DNA from: Arthrobacter ramosus
Lineage (GTDB): Bacteria > Actinomycetota > Actinomycetes > Actinomycetales > Micrococcaceae
Assembly (NCBI RefSeq): GCF_039535095.1
Contig: NZ_BAAAWN010000001.1
Coordinates: 2,356,001-2,420,000, forward strand
Length of the DNA: 64,000 bases
Reading direction: 5' to 3'
Notes under the pieces: generated by a model
Database searches by the model: none
What the model saw: the letters and a program-made list of their open reading frames with translations, nothing else
Told to the model about the DNA's origin: nothing
Shown here: piece by piece, positions 25,945 to 35,083 of the stretch
Layout: every line of letters begins with the position of its first letter
Position numbering within the stretch: position 1 is the stretch's first letter
Position numbers and translations under genes: made by a program

Positions 25945-27105
25945 TTACGCGTAGATTTCCTTGTAGATGGCTTGGATCTGCTCAGCGTCCGGAACGAGAG
26001 GATTGTTGCCCGGGGAACCGGAGGCGAGCGCCTGCTCGGCCATTAGCGGTATCTTTTCCTCCCAGGCTGCGCGGTCGATGCCGAAGGCTTTGGGTGTTGG
26101 GACCTCAAGGTCGCGGTTGAGGGCGTGCAATTCGGCCACCAGAGACTCGGCGGCATATTGGTCCGAACTGCTTGAACTCACAATTCCAAGCGCTCTGGCG
26201 CAGTCTGCGTATCTTGGCGCGGCAGCAGAGACCGAGAATTCCGTGACAGACGGAAACAACATTGCATTGGCCAGACCGTGGGCCACGTGGAAGTGGGCAC
26301 CGATCGGCCGACTCATTCCATGAACAAGGGCCACGCTGGAGTTGGAAAAGGCGATTCCTGCCTGTGTGGAAGCCAGCATCATGGCTTCCCTGGCTTTCGC
26401 GTTCGATCCGTCAGCGTAGACCCGCCGCAGGTTTGGGCCGATAGCCCGAATGGCAGACAATGCGAAGGCCTCGGAAAAGGAGTTGGCTTTCCGGCTGACG
26501 TAGGCTTCTATCGCGTGGGTCAAGGCGTCGATCCCGGTATCTGCGGTCAGCCGCGGCGGCATTGAGAGAGTGAGCTCATAGTCAATAACTGCCGCCACTG
26601 GAAGGAACGAGATCCCTGCGCAGAGCATCTTCTCGCGGGTCTCAGAGTCGCTGATGATCGAGAACTGAGTCGCTTCCGAGCCACTGCCCGCGGTTGTGGG
26701 AATCGCAACGACTCGAACAGAAGGTCCGTTGTTGTTCCGGGGCGCCTTGAAATCCCGCATCTGGCCGCCTTGGTGGCTGAGCAGACCCAGGGCCTTGGCG
26801 GTGTCAATCGCGCTTCCACCACCAAGACCGATGATGATGTCAGCCTCGTGGTCCTGCACAGCTGCGACGCCCTCAGTCAGGGAAGCAGTCGTAGGGTCGG
26901 GGACAACGCCTGAGAAGACCGCAGCCTCAAAACCGCTCCGCTGGATCGAGTTCATGATGGAATCAACGCTGCCTGTAGTCAGCATGAACGAATCCGTAAC
27001 GATGAGCGGACGGGTTGCGCCCAGTTCCTCAAGCAGGGGACCGACCTGATTTACGGCACCTCTTCCGACCTTCATGACTCGGGGAAGAGCGATGTTTGCG
27101 ACCAT
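25945..27105 (-). CDS. Iron-containing alcohol dehydrogenase
   Basis: 386 residues from ATG 27105. IIGLGGGSAIDTAKALGLL is the NAD loop, and the iron ligands are in DTGIDALTHAIEAYVS (Asp, His) and VHGMSRPIGAHFHVAHGLAN (two His). These enzymes oxidise primary alcohols or hydroxy acids. Placed directly before MmsA, it may oxidise a 3-hydroxy acid or alcohol to the semialdehyde that MmsA consumes (inference). Divergent from a LysR gene with a shared promoter region. Confidence 0.9.
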   Translation of the reverse strand: MVANIALPRVMKVGRGAVNQVGPLLEELGATRPLIVTDSFMLTTGSVDSIMNSIQRSGFEAAVFSGVVPDPTTASLTEGVAAVQDHEADIIIGLGGGSAIDTAKALGLLSHQGGQMRDFKAPRNNNGPSVRVVAIPTTAGSGSEATQFSIISDSETREKMLCAGISFLPVAAVIDYELTLSMPPRLTADTGIDALTHAIEAYVSRKANSFSEAFALSAIRAIGPNLRRVYADGSNAKAREAMMLASTQAGIAFSNSSVALVHGMSRPIGAHFHVAHGLANAMLFPSVTEFSVSAAAPRYADCARALGIVSSSSSDQYAAESLVAELHALNRDLEVPTPKAFGIDRAAWEEKIPLMAEQALASGSPGNNPLVPDAEQIQAIYKEIYA

Positions 27106-27226
27106 GGAACACCTTTGTTTTCCGACCGCCCGAGCATCTGCGCATCCGAGGCGGTTCCGTGTAAATATCCGGTTCAAGTCTCAATGCATTCCGAGTCCGA
27201 ATCAATGAGCAAACATGCCCTTCGAT

Positions 27227-27240
27227 GTGCATATTTGCAC
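27227..27240. promoter_or_regulatory. Palindromic operator in the LysR/alcohol dehydrogenase intergenic region
   Basis: GTGCA-TATT-TGCAC is a perfect 5-base dyad lying 14 bases before the LysR start and about 120 bases before the divergent alcohol dehydrogenase. It contains the T-N11-A spacing expected of LysR-type sites, so it is a candidate autoregulatory and activation site. Confidence 0.5.
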
Positions 27241-27254
27241 GATAGGCTGGGAGG

Positions 27255-28148
27255 GTGATTTCCGCGGATGATCTACGTTTCTTTCTTGAGGTTGCACGGA
27301 CCGGGAAGCTGGTAGCCGCCGCTCGAGGCCTCGGGGTGGATCACACCACCGTCGGACGGCGGATTTCCCACCTTGAGCGAGCCACGGCTTCCCGGCTCTT
27401 CGTACGATCGACCGGTGGCTGGACGCTCACAGAGGCCGGTCAGCGGCTAGCTATTCACGCCGAGGCTGTGGAATCGTCGCTCTTGGCGGCGGCAGAAGAG
27501 CTGGGATCCGAGCCAGGCCGCTTGTCGGGAACCGTCCGTATCGCGACCCCGGATGGATTCGGAGCCTTCGTGCTAAGTCCCGGGCTTGGAGGCTTGCGAA
27601 GAAAACATCCGGATCTTGCCATCGAGATCGTGACGGCGACCCGTTTGAACCTGCTTGCCACGAAAGAGTTCGACGTTGGGATTTCATTGGCCGAGCCCAC
27701 CATTCGCGGTGTCTCGGCCACGGCGCTGGCAGCCTACCCGCTGGGCCTCTATGCCGCCCCGCAGTACTTGGAAACCAACGCAACCATTGCAGCCGTGGAT
27801 GACTTGCAAGACCATTCGGTCATCGGCTACGTGGATTCACTTCTGGACATTCCTGACTTGCGCTTCCTGGACACGGCTCTGCCCGGAGTCCGCCCCGCTA
27901 TACAAACGAACAACATCACGGGGCAGTGGATGGCCACGGTTGCGGGCCTTGGAGTGGCAGTTCTTCCGTTGTTCATTGGCGAGTCCGATCGGCGCCTCGT
28001 GCGGATTCTTGCCGACACGGTTCACCTCCGCAGGAAGTACTGGCTCGCGGTTCCGCGCGAACTTCAGCGTCTGGCGCGAACAAAAGCCGTCCAGAACGCG
28101 CTCTTCGACCTCGCAGCCTCCCACCCCTACCTGGAGCCGATACGGTAG
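27255..28148 (+). CDS. LysR-family transcriptional regulator
   Basis: 297 residues. The N-terminal winged helix reads DLRFFLEVARTGKLVAAARG and VDHTTVGRRISHLERATASRLF; the substrate-binding domain starts at about residue 90 (GTVRIATPDGFGAFVLSP). Divergent from the alcohol dehydrogenase-MmsA pair, the usual arrangement for an activator of that operon. Confidence 0.9.
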   Translation: MISADDLRFFLEVARTGKLVAAARGLGVDHTTVGRRISHLERATASRLFVRSTGGWTLTEAGQRLAIHAEAVESSLLAAAEELGSEPGRLSGTVRIATPDGFGAFVLSPGLGGLRRKHPDLAIEIVTATRLNLLATKEFDVGISLAEPTIRGVSATALAAYPLGLYAAPQYLETNATIAAVDDLQDHSVIGYVDSLLDIPDLRFLDTALPGVRPAIQTNNITGQWMATVAGLGVAVLPLFIGESDRRLVRILADTVHLRRKYWLAVPRELQRLARTKAVQNALFDLAASHPYLEPIR

Positions 28149-28499
28149 TCCGGCGAATGCAGCTGGGATGGAGGTCGTGCACAGGCAAGCCCCTGCCGGT
28201 CATTCCAATTTGGTGCCTGAAAATCGGGTATGGCGTCCCGCGCAGATGGTGCTGAATAGGCTGCCGCTTGGAAGCATCGTTGACGGAGCGCGAAGTGCAG
28301 GCTCTCCGATCTGGTTCCCGGTGCCGCTGCGTGACAACCAGAGTCTGGCAGTCTCAATCCAGTGCGGGGGTGATGCCTTATCACGACGGCGGTGCCGTAG
28401 AGTCTTTGTGCCCATGTGGCCCCTTTTCGTTCTCCCGTACCCCGCCTTCACGCCTTGCGCCGACTGGCCGCAGTGCCGGTTTTTCTCATTCAGCTGCCC
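28149..28499. other. Intergenic stretch, no gene seen
   Basis: About 350 bases between the LysR stop and the stop of the leftward GH13 gene. Short frames on both strands look like chance. No strong hairpin, repeat or RNA gene is recognised. Confidence 0.5.
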
Positions 28500-30764
28500 T
28501 CAGGGCGCTTCTTCCCCGCCCTTTGCTGCGGGTTCCCGAAGCACAAGTAGACTTCCCGCGAAGGCGGGAACGTCGAAGTAGAAACTGTGTAGGTCATCCA
28601 CTGAATTGAGAGTCTCTCCGGTGAAAGCATCCGTTACCTCGGCGCCGGGGGTCAGAAGTGCCGAGTTAACTGTTCCGGAAATGCCTTCGCCGGTGAAGTT
28701 CAGGACCGTGACAGCGATGGCATCTGAGGGAAGCCGCTGGACCATGACGAGCATCCCTGGGTGCGATACGTCAGGGACGTCGATGAGTTCGCCTTTCGCA
28801 AGCTGGAGCTCTTCGCGTTTAGCGAGGACGGCGGACAACTTTCGAGCAAAAGACGTCTCGTCCTTCAGCTGCTCCGGAAGCGTTCCATACAAGCTCCTCC
28901 CCTTGGGCAGGCCGGAGGACGACTCGGCGGCGCCGGGGTTGACCCCCATCAGGTCGTGGGCACCGCGGTTGATCCACCTGGTGTCACCCGCAGACACTAG
29001 TTGAGCCACTTTGTCGACGTCCACGGAAACAACGCCGCAGAGATCCCAGCCTGAGAGAGCAAAAACCCCGGGCTGGAGAGCGTTGTACATCGATAGGAGC
29101 AGGTGCACGTCGCGGACCTGATCCACCTGCTCGGCAGTCATGGTTTCGAGGTCCCGAATGCCCAGTGCGGCCGTGATGACGCTCGCGGTGGTGCAGGCGA
29201 TGCCGTTCGTGGTGAACAGCAGGTTGTACGGCGCGGCTTCTCCCGTGAGGCCGTCCCGGAGATCATTCTGGATCCGTTCAGCGACGCCGGCGCCGGTCAG
29301 GTTCTGGCCGAAGAGGTTGAAGGTCTCATCCTTATGCCGGGTAGTGAAATGGACGAGTTCATAGGTCAGTTCGTCGTGGTTCTGCAGCCCATGGACCAAG
29401 GAGGCCTGATCGACGCCGGCCTCCATTGCCAGCCGGAGTGTTAGGCGAAGGAACTCTGTATTTCCGGTAACAAGTGCGTGGTGGTAGGCCGGTCTGGTCA
29501 CGAAGTCGTAGGAGAGATCGGGTCCGTTTACGGACGTTTCCTTTATATCGTCGATGGTGAGGTTGAGCTCCTGGAAAGTGAAGCCTCCGACCTTTCGCAC
29601 CATGCTCGCGATGAGCTGGTTCGCGGCCTGGGACAGGGGATGCCCCTCTGACCAGCCGGGAAGTTCCTCCGCGCTCTTCTCTACGCCGAGGAATCCGTTC
29701 GCATCCAGCCTTAAGGCGCCCGTTCCAAGATCCACCAGCGAGTGGAGCGCGTCGCCGATCACAAGACGCATGCCTGCAAAAGTCGGGTCCAACCAGTTGA
29801 TGGACGGCTGTCCGGCTTTGAAATAGTGCAAGTAGACCCACCGGCGCATCGTGCCGTCCGTGCCGGAAACCGCCCGCGTGGCGCTCCAGTTCGTCTCTTT
29901 GATGTCGGGTTCGTAAAAGATCACGCGCTGCAGTTGGCCGATGATATAGCCGGCCTCTTGGAGTGCCCTTTCGGCGTCGATGCTGATGTTGACCGAGTCT
30001 TTGCCTTCGGGGACGTCCGGGAGCAGATGCCAGTCTGACTCCGGGATATGGATCATATGGTAGATCCCGGGATAGTCTTTGTAGTTCATTTCCGCCAGGC
30101 GAAAGTCCGGGCCCTTGCCCGTATGCCCGGGAACGATATCATCAACGATCGTTGCGCCGTGATCAGTGGCGGCCCGGCACATTGCTCGGAATTCTTCTTC
30201 GGTCCCGAAGGACGGATCGATGGCCATGCTGATTCGATCGAAGTGTCCGTCCACGCTGGCCGTGTAGTCCCAGCCGGTGATTCCCCCGGCGCGCTTCACG
30301 GGACCCGTGTGCAGCGCATGTATGCCGATTTCCTGGAACGCATCCCAAAGACTGGGTTGCGCCAATGCACCCAAGAACGATTGCCCAGGAGCTGTAATAA
30401 AGGACAAGGGATACGCGGTGAACCATACGGACGCCCTGTCCAGGGCTGAGCGGGGACTTGGATGTGCGAACGGTTTTTGCCACATGCTCGCCTGACCTGA
30501 CAGCTGCCTTGACATGGCGTCTGCGTCGCCGAGCATGGATTGGTTTCTCAGCCACTCAACATAGACGGCGTTCCGCGCATCCGGGTCAAACGGCGGTCGG
30601 CCTTCATCCAGCATTTGGCGACGGCGGGCCTTGGGACGAAGCTGACGGGGGCGGGCAGGATAGAACTGCTCATCGTAGGTAATCTCAGACAAGGCTGCAG
30701 TCACGGCCTGGTCGTCGCTCGGATCTTCCGCTGATTCACGGCTTATGGATTCCGGAGTGTTCAT
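28500..30764 (-). CDS. GH13 alpha-amylase-family enzyme, trehalose-synthase-like
   Basis: 754 residues. [12 protein letters not shown] gives the nucleophile (about Asp354), FTFQELNLT the acid/base (about Glu399) and [12 protein letters not shown] the third acid (about Asp464). [12 protein letters not shown] near residue 68 and [18 protein letters not shown] follow the trehalose synthase/maltosyl-modifying branch rather than amylases. No signal peptide is present, so it acts in the cytoplasm on maltose-, trehalose- or sucrose-like sugars. Catalytic residues look intact. Confidence 0.8.
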   Translation of the reverse strand: MNTPESISRESAEDPSDDQAVTAALSEITYDEQFYPARPRQLRPKARRRQMLDEGRPPFDPDARNAVYVEWLRNQSMLGDADAMSRQLSGQASMWQKPFAHPSPRSALDRASVWFTAYPLSFITAPGQSFLGALAQPSLWDAFQEIGIHALHTGPVKRAGGITGWDYTASVDGHFDRISMAIDPSFGTEEEFRAMCRAATDHGATIVDDIVPGHTGKGPDFRLAEMNYKDYPGIYHMIHIPESDWHLLPDVPEGKDSVNISIDAERALQEAGYIIGQLQRVIFYEPDIKETNWSATRAVSGTDGTMRRWVYLHYFKAGQPSINWLDPTFAGMRLVIGDALHSLVDLGTGALRLDANGFLGVEKSAEELPGWSEGHPLSQAANQLIASMVRKVGGFTFQELNLTIDDIKETSVNGPDLSYDFVTRPAYHHALVTGNTEFLRLTLRLAMEAGVDQASLVHGLQNHDELTYELVHFTTRHKDETFNLFGQNLTGAGVAERIQNDLRDGLTGEAAPYNLLFTTNGIACTTASVITAALGIRDLETMTAEQVDQVRDVHLLLSMYNALQPGVFALSGWDLCGVVSVDVDKVAQLVSAGDTRWINRGAHDLMGVNPGAAESSSGLPKGRSLYGTLPEQLKDETSFARKLSAVLAKREELQLAKGELIDVPDVSHPGMLVMVQRLPSDAIAVTVLNFTGEGISGTVNSALLTPGAEVTDAFTGETLNSVDDLHSFYFDVPAFAGSLLVLREPAAKGGEEAP

Positions 30765-30852
30765 TTGCAGGTGTCCTCGTCCCTTCCAGACTTTGCTGTG
30801 GCCGTTAGCCTAGGCGAAGTGTCCGCACTAGACCATCGCCTCGACGAACCGC

Positions 30853-30885
30853 GCGGTGGAGCGCGAGCGGTTAGCGCTCCACCGC
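30853..30885 (-). terminator. Hairpin terminator downstream of the HisD-like gene
   Basis: A perfect 12-base stem (GCGGTGGAGCGC / GCGCTCCACCGC) with a 9-base loop begins 8 bases beyond the stop of the leftward HisD-like gene. No long T-run follows, as is usual in high-GC actinobacteria. Confidence 0.65.
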
Positions 30886-30892
30886 CTTATGA

Positions 30893-32191
30893 CTAGGAAG
30901 CCCAGGCCGGCCGTTCTCCTGCAAGGCGCGCGGCCCTGATGTCCCCGGAGCGTGCATGGCCTTCGAAGTTCTCTGCCCGGGCCGCCCTACCGAGTAGTTC
31001 GCCAAGTTCGGCACTGGCTGCGGCCGAAGTTATCTCCTGGTAGGTCACGGTCTTGATGTATTTCCCGACCCACAGTCCACCGGTGTATCGGGCTGCGTGG
31101 CGGGTCGGAAGGACGTGGTTGGTGCCGATGACCTTGTCACCGAAAGAAACACAGGTATTTTCGCCCAGGAACAGCGCTCCATAGTTGATCATGCTGTCCA
31201 GTGCTTCGCGGGGGTTGGCCGTCAGGATCTGCACATGTTCGCTGGCAAATTCGTCGGCGACGGCGTAGGCCTCTTTGAGGTCATCGACCAGAATCACCTG
31301 GCCGTGGTCGCGCCAAGCCACTTCTGCGACTGCGCGGGTCGACAAGCCAAGCAGTTGACGGTCGATTTCTTCGAGCACCTGTTGTCCGACCTCTTGCGAG
31401 GTCGTGACAAGAATCGCAGGAGAGTCGGGACCGTGTTCGGCCTGGCTCAGCAAGTCAACTGCGATCAAGAAGGGATCGGCCGTCTCGTCGGCGACGATGA
31501 GAACTTCGGTGGGGCCTGCGAAGAGATCGATGCCAACTTCACCAAACAGCTGTCGCTTGGCCTCCGCGACGTAGGCGTTGCCGGGGCCGGCAAGAAAATC
31601 CACGGGTGCGATTGTCTCGGTGCCGACGGCCAGGGCTGCGACGGCCTGGACCCCGCCGAGCAGGTAGATTTCGTCTGCTCCTGCGAAGTGCATGGCTGCA
31701 ATCGAGGCATCGGGCACCACTCCCCCGGCCGCTGGAGTGGCGGCGGCGACCCTACGGACGCCGGCAACCTTTGCGGTCACGATCGTCATATGGGCTGAGG
31801 CCAGAAGCGGGTAACGACCACCAGGAACGTAGGCACCTACGGCGTCGATCGGAATGTTCTTCTGGCCGAGGATGACGCCGGGTTCGACTTCCGCTTCGAA
31901 CTCTGTCAGTGACTCGAGCTGCAGGCGGGCGAACCTTTCGACGTTGCGCTGGACAGTCTTGATGTCTTCAACCGTCTGCTCCGGGAGCCGGGCGATAGCG
32001 GCATCAATCTCATCCTGGGAGAGCAGGAACGATTTGGGGGACCACTTGTCAAACTTCTCGGAGTAGGACCGAACGGCCTCGTCGCCGCGTTCGCGAACGT
32101 CCGCGATGACCGTTTCGACTGTTTCCCTCACGCCTGAAGACGAGGTGGGGTCCGAGATGGTGACGTCAGCATTCTTGAGGGAAGTGCGCAA
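30893..32191 (-). CDS. Histidinol-dehydrogenase-family paralogue, probably catabolic
   Basis: 432 residues with HisD blocks: AYVPGGRYPLLASAHMT, FLAGPGNAYVAEAKRQLFG, LLSQAEHGPDSPA (metal Gln250, His253), FASEHVQIL (catalytic Glu318-His319) and EGHARSGDIRA (His412). In GGLWVGKYIKTVTYQ, Lys377 stands where enteric HisD has the zinc ligand Asp360. No other his genes are near. Paralogues with GLWVGK-type sequences, such as sulfopropanediol dehydrogenase HpsN relatives, oxidise diols or polyols, so a catabolic dehydrogenase is more likely than histidine synthesis. Confidence 0.8.
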   Translation of the reverse strand: MRTSLKNADVTISDPTSSSGVRETVETVIADVRERGDEAVRSYSEKFDKWSPKSFLLSQDEIDAAIARLPEQTVEDIKTVQRNVERFARLQLESLTEFEAEVEPGVILGQKNIPIDAVGAYVPGGRYPLLASAHMTIVTAKVAGVRRVAAATPAAGGVVPDASIAAMHFAGADEIYLLGGVQAVAALAVGTETIAPVDFLAGPGNAYVAEAKRQLFGEVGIDLFAGPTEVLIVADETADPFLIAVDLLSQAEHGPDSPAILVTTSQEVGQQVLEEIDRQLLGLSTRAVAEVAWRDHGQVILVDDLKEAYAVADEFASEHVQILTANPREALDSMINYGALFLGENTCVSFGDKVIGTNHVLPTRHAARYTGGLWVGKYIKTVTYQEITSAAASAELGELLGRAARAENFEGHARSGDIRAARLAGERPAWAS

Positions 32192-32500
32192 TGGTTTTCT
32201 CTTTCGTTGCTGGAGCCAGAGCGCAGGTAGTGCGTGTGCTCCTCGTTACTTGGAAACCACTCAACCATAGCATTACGCTTTGGTTAAGGGCATATAGGAA
32301 AGTATTTACTTATCTTTCGATGCTCGACAGTAGCATCCTAGCAAAGGAAATGCTAGTCTTTTTTGATATATCAAAAGGTTCACTTATGAGCTGCTGCGGG
32401 TCTGTTCCGGGCTTGGCATTCGGCCCTGGACTCGTGACGGCCAGTAACAGCCACTCTCGGAGTTAGGTGACGGATCATCGATCATGAACAGCGAACGCGC
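32192..32500. other. AT-rich divergent promoter region
   Basis: 309 bases between the HisD-like and aspartase genes, with much lower GC than the genes. It holds the palindrome at 32361-32376 and an outer TAGCAT/ATGCTA dyad. No gene is seen. Confidence 0.6.
32361..32376. promoter_or_regulatory. Perfect 16-base palindrome, likely repressor operator
   Basis: TTTTGATATATCAAAA is its own reverse complement and stands out in this GC-rich DNA. It lies between the divergent HisD-like and aspartase genes, so one regulator could control both. TGATATATCA cores are known for GntR-type repressors, but no GntR gene is in the window; the LysR at 33932 is the only adjacent regulator. Confidence 0.55.
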
Positions 32501-33922
32501 GTGGAGCGAGATTTGTTGGGTGTCCGCGAGGTCCCCGCCGAGGCGTATTGGGGAATCCACACGCTCAGGGCGATGGAGAACTTCCAACTGGGCGGGGAAA
32601 CGGTAGGCAGTACGCCCGGTCTCGTCAGCGCCATCGCAGCAGTCAAGGAATCGGCGGCAAAAGCCAATATGGAACTCGGATTGCTGGACCCGAACGTGGG
32701 CGGCGCCATCGTTGCCGCTTGCCGGGACTTGCGATCGGGCGGGTTACACGACCAGTTTCCCGTTCCCCTGATCCAGGGAGGCGCCGGAACCTCAACGAAC
32801 ATGAACGCCAACGAGGTCATCGCCAATCGCGCGTTGGAGCACCTTAACGAACCAAGAGGCTCTTACGGTCTCGTCAGCCCCAACGAACACGTCAACATGG
32901 GCCAGTCGACGAACGACGTCTATCCAACCGCGTTGAAACTTGCCACTATCCACGGCTGCCAGGGCCTCGTCGGTGCACTCGAGAGGTTTCAGGCAGCGTG
33001 TGAACGAAAGGCGCGGGAGTTTGACCACATTGTGAAGATGGGGCGAACGCAACTGCAGGACGCGGTACCCATGACATTGGGCCAGGAGTTCAGAAGCTAT
33101 GCCGTCACCATCAGAGAGGACGTTGCGCGGCTGACAGAGGCGGTGGTGCATCTGCACGAAATCAACCTCGGGGCGACGGCGATCGGTACCGGATTGAACA
33201 CACATCCCCGCTACGCGTCGATAGTTCGAGAACAGCTTATGGCGGTCACAGGATTGCCCGTGACAACCAGCCCCGACCTTGTGGAAGCTACTCAGGACTG
33301 CGGCGTCTTCGTTCTGATTTCCGCCGCCGTGAAGAGGGCAGCCGTGAAGTTGTCCAAGATCAGCAACGACCTTCGCCTCCTGTCTTCCGGACCTCGCGCC
33401 GGGTTCGGCGAGATCAACCTTCCCGCTCGACAAGCCGGTTCCAGCATCATGCCCGGGAAAGTGAACCCGGTCATCCCTGAACTGGTCAACCAAGTGGCAT
33501 TTGAGATCATCGGCGCCGACGTAACGATATCCCTCGCAGCGGAAGCAGGACAGCTGCAACTGAACGCCTTTGAGCCGATCATAGCCTCGAGCCTGTTTCG
33601 AAGCATCAACCACCTCCGGATAGCGGCAAACACGCTCGCGGACGCCTGCATCGACGGAATCACAGCCAACGAACAAGCACTTCAAGACCATGTCGCGCGG
33701 AGCATCGGCATCGTCACGGCTCTAAGCCCCTATCTGGGCTACCACATGTCCGGGGAGATTGCCGCTGAAGCGCTGCGCACTGGCAGGGCCGTTGTTGATC
33801 TCGTGTTGGACAGGGAACTCCTCGACCCGGAACTCCTGGGCCGGCTACTTCATCCACAGGCAATCGCCGGCGGTGGCATCTCCCCAAGGAGCGATAGAGC
33901 ATCATCTACCCGTGAGCTATAG
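32501..33922 (+). CDS. aspA: Aspartate ammonia-lyase
   Basis: 473 residues. ERDLLGVREVPAEAYWGIHT, AGTSTNMNANEVIANRA, VSPNEHVNMGQSTNDVYPTA and the signature GSSIMPGKVNPVIPE are those of aspartase in the fumarase/aspartase superfamily. It releases ammonia and fumarate from aspartate. The first usable in-frame start is GTG 32501 because a stop lies at 32468. No Shine-Dalgarno sequence is visible. The LysR gene follows after 9 bases, so they are cotranscribed. Confidence 0.9.
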   Translation: MERDLLGVREVPAEAYWGIHTLRAMENFQLGGETVGSTPGLVSAIAAVKESAAKANMELGLLDPNVGGAIVAACRDLRSGGLHDQFPVPLIQGGAGTSTNMNANEVIANRALEHLNEPRGSYGLVSPNEHVNMGQSTNDVYPTALKLATIHGCQGLVGALERFQAACERKAREFDHIVKMGRTQLQDAVPMTLGQEFRSYAVTIREDVARLTEAVVHLHEINLGATAIGTGLNTHPRYASIVREQLMAVTGLPVTTSPDLVEATQDCGVFVLISAAVKRAAVKLSKISNDLRLLSSGPRAGFGEINLPARQAGSSIMPGKVNPVIPELVNQVAFEIIGADVTISLAAEAGQLQLNAFEPIIASSLFRSINHLRIAANTLADACIDGITANEQALQDHVARSIGIVTALSPYLGYHMSGEIAAEALRTGRAVVDLVLDRELLDPELLGRLLHPQAIAGGGISPRSDRASSTREL

Positions 33923-33931
33923 GATTGACTT

Positions 33932-34900
33932 ATGACCTTGGCCCAACTTGAAGCATTTGTGGCAGCAGCCAGCGGACAGACTTTCACGGCTGCCGCGGCC
34001 GAATTGGGCATGAGCCAACCGGCGGTGTCGGACCTCATCCGCCGGCTGGAATCAGAGTTTGGCGTGCCACTGTTCAACCGCAGTGGCCGGGCGCTCGTGC
34101 TCACGGCGGCCGGGGAGGAACTGCTACCTTACGCGGAGCAGACCGTTTTCTCCGCCAAGCAGGGCACCGAAGCAGTGAACGCCCTGCTTTCTCTGGGCGG
34201 TGGCACCGCAACGTTCGGGCTCCTGCGAAATGCAGAGTTCTACATCCGTCAGGATCTGGCCAAGCGCTTTCGCGAGAAACACCCGAATGTACGTATCCGT
34301 CTCGTGGGGCAGAATAGCGCCGAAACTGTCAGTGATGTAGTTTCGGGACATCTTGAAGCGGGCCTGGTCACTTTGCCGATTGATGACGACCGGCTGGACG
34401 TACTCCCCCTGGCCCGGGATGAGGTGGTTTACGTCAGCGCCGTTCCGGAACGTGTTCAGACACCCCCTGATATCGCTGCGATCTGCAGCGCTCCCCTGAT
34501 CCTCTACGACGCCCACTACGCCCAGACAGATCCGGCCCGAAAGCAACTCTCTGCCCGGGCTCGGCTGCGTGGTTTATCGCTTAATGCAGGCATTGAAGTC
34601 GAATATCTGTCAGCCGCACTTTCACTGGCCGCCGACGGATTCGGTGACACCATCGCCTGCAGGGCTTCGCTTGAGTCGGAGGTCTTCCCGCGCGGGCTGC
34701 AAGCTGTCTCCTTGGCTGAGCCGATGTTCGACACTCTGGCACTCATCAAGCGACACGGGCAGCTTCTCTCCCCCCCGACCAAGGAGATGGCCCGTTTGGC
34801 ACATTCAGCGCTTATTGACCACCAGACCTCGGACCATGGCACTGCCGAAATACTCAACGGGGCGCACGACATTGAAGCGTTTCTGACGGAGAGTCACTGA
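33932..34900 (+). CDS. LysR-family transcriptional regulator
   Basis: 322 residues. LAQLEAFVAAASGQTFTAAA and MSQPAVSDLIRRLESEFGV form the winged helix, with the effector domain from about residue 90 (ATFGLLRNAEFYIRQDLA). Located 9 bases after aspartase on the same strand, it probably responds to aspartate or a related catabolite and controls that promoter region. Confidence 0.88.
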   Translation: MTLAQLEAFVAAASGQTFTAAAAELGMSQPAVSDLIRRLESEFGVPLFNRSGRALVLTAAGEELLPYAEQTVFSAKQGTEAVNALLSLGGGTATFGLLRNAEFYIRQDLAKRFREKHPNVRIRLVGQNSAETVSDVVSGHLEAGLVTLPIDDDRLDVLPLARDEVVYVSAVPERVQTPPDIAAICSAPLILYDAHYAQTDPARKQLSARARLRGLSLNAGIEVEYLSAALSLAADGFGDTIACRASLESEVFPRGLQAVSLAEPMFDTLALIKRHGQLLSPPTKEMARLAHSALIDHQTSDHGTAEILNGAHDIEAFLTESH

Positions 34901-34963
34901 CGACAAAGTCTGTCGGGTCCAGGTCTTGCTTCTCCCCCGCCGATATCGTTTCTTTCAGGAATA

Positions 34964-34998
34964 GAAGTGGCCGGCATCTCCCAGATGCCGACCACTTC
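34964..34998. terminator. Hairpin between convergent LysR and ABC permease genes
   Basis: Arms 34964-34979 and 34983-34998 pair at 15 of 16 positions around a CCC loop. The position between the rightward LysR stop and the leftward ABC operon end fits a bidirectional terminator. Confidence 0.7.
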
Positions 34999-35083
34999 GC
35001 CTTCGGACCAAGGCAAATTTTGTAGGAACGTGGCGCGGGCCGGGTGTCACCCGGCCGGCCTCCGCGAAAAGTGCCGGGAACTT

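Noticed and set aside
24342..26120. 592-codon plus-strand open frame antisense to mmsA and the alcohol dehydrogenase
   Set aside because: Glycine/valine/aspartate-rich sequence without family motifs, produced by the extreme third-position GC of mmsA on the other strand.
32792..33691. 299-codon minus-strand frame opposite aspA
   Set aside because: Cys/His-rich but without a family pattern; aspA motifs on the plus strand are unambiguous.
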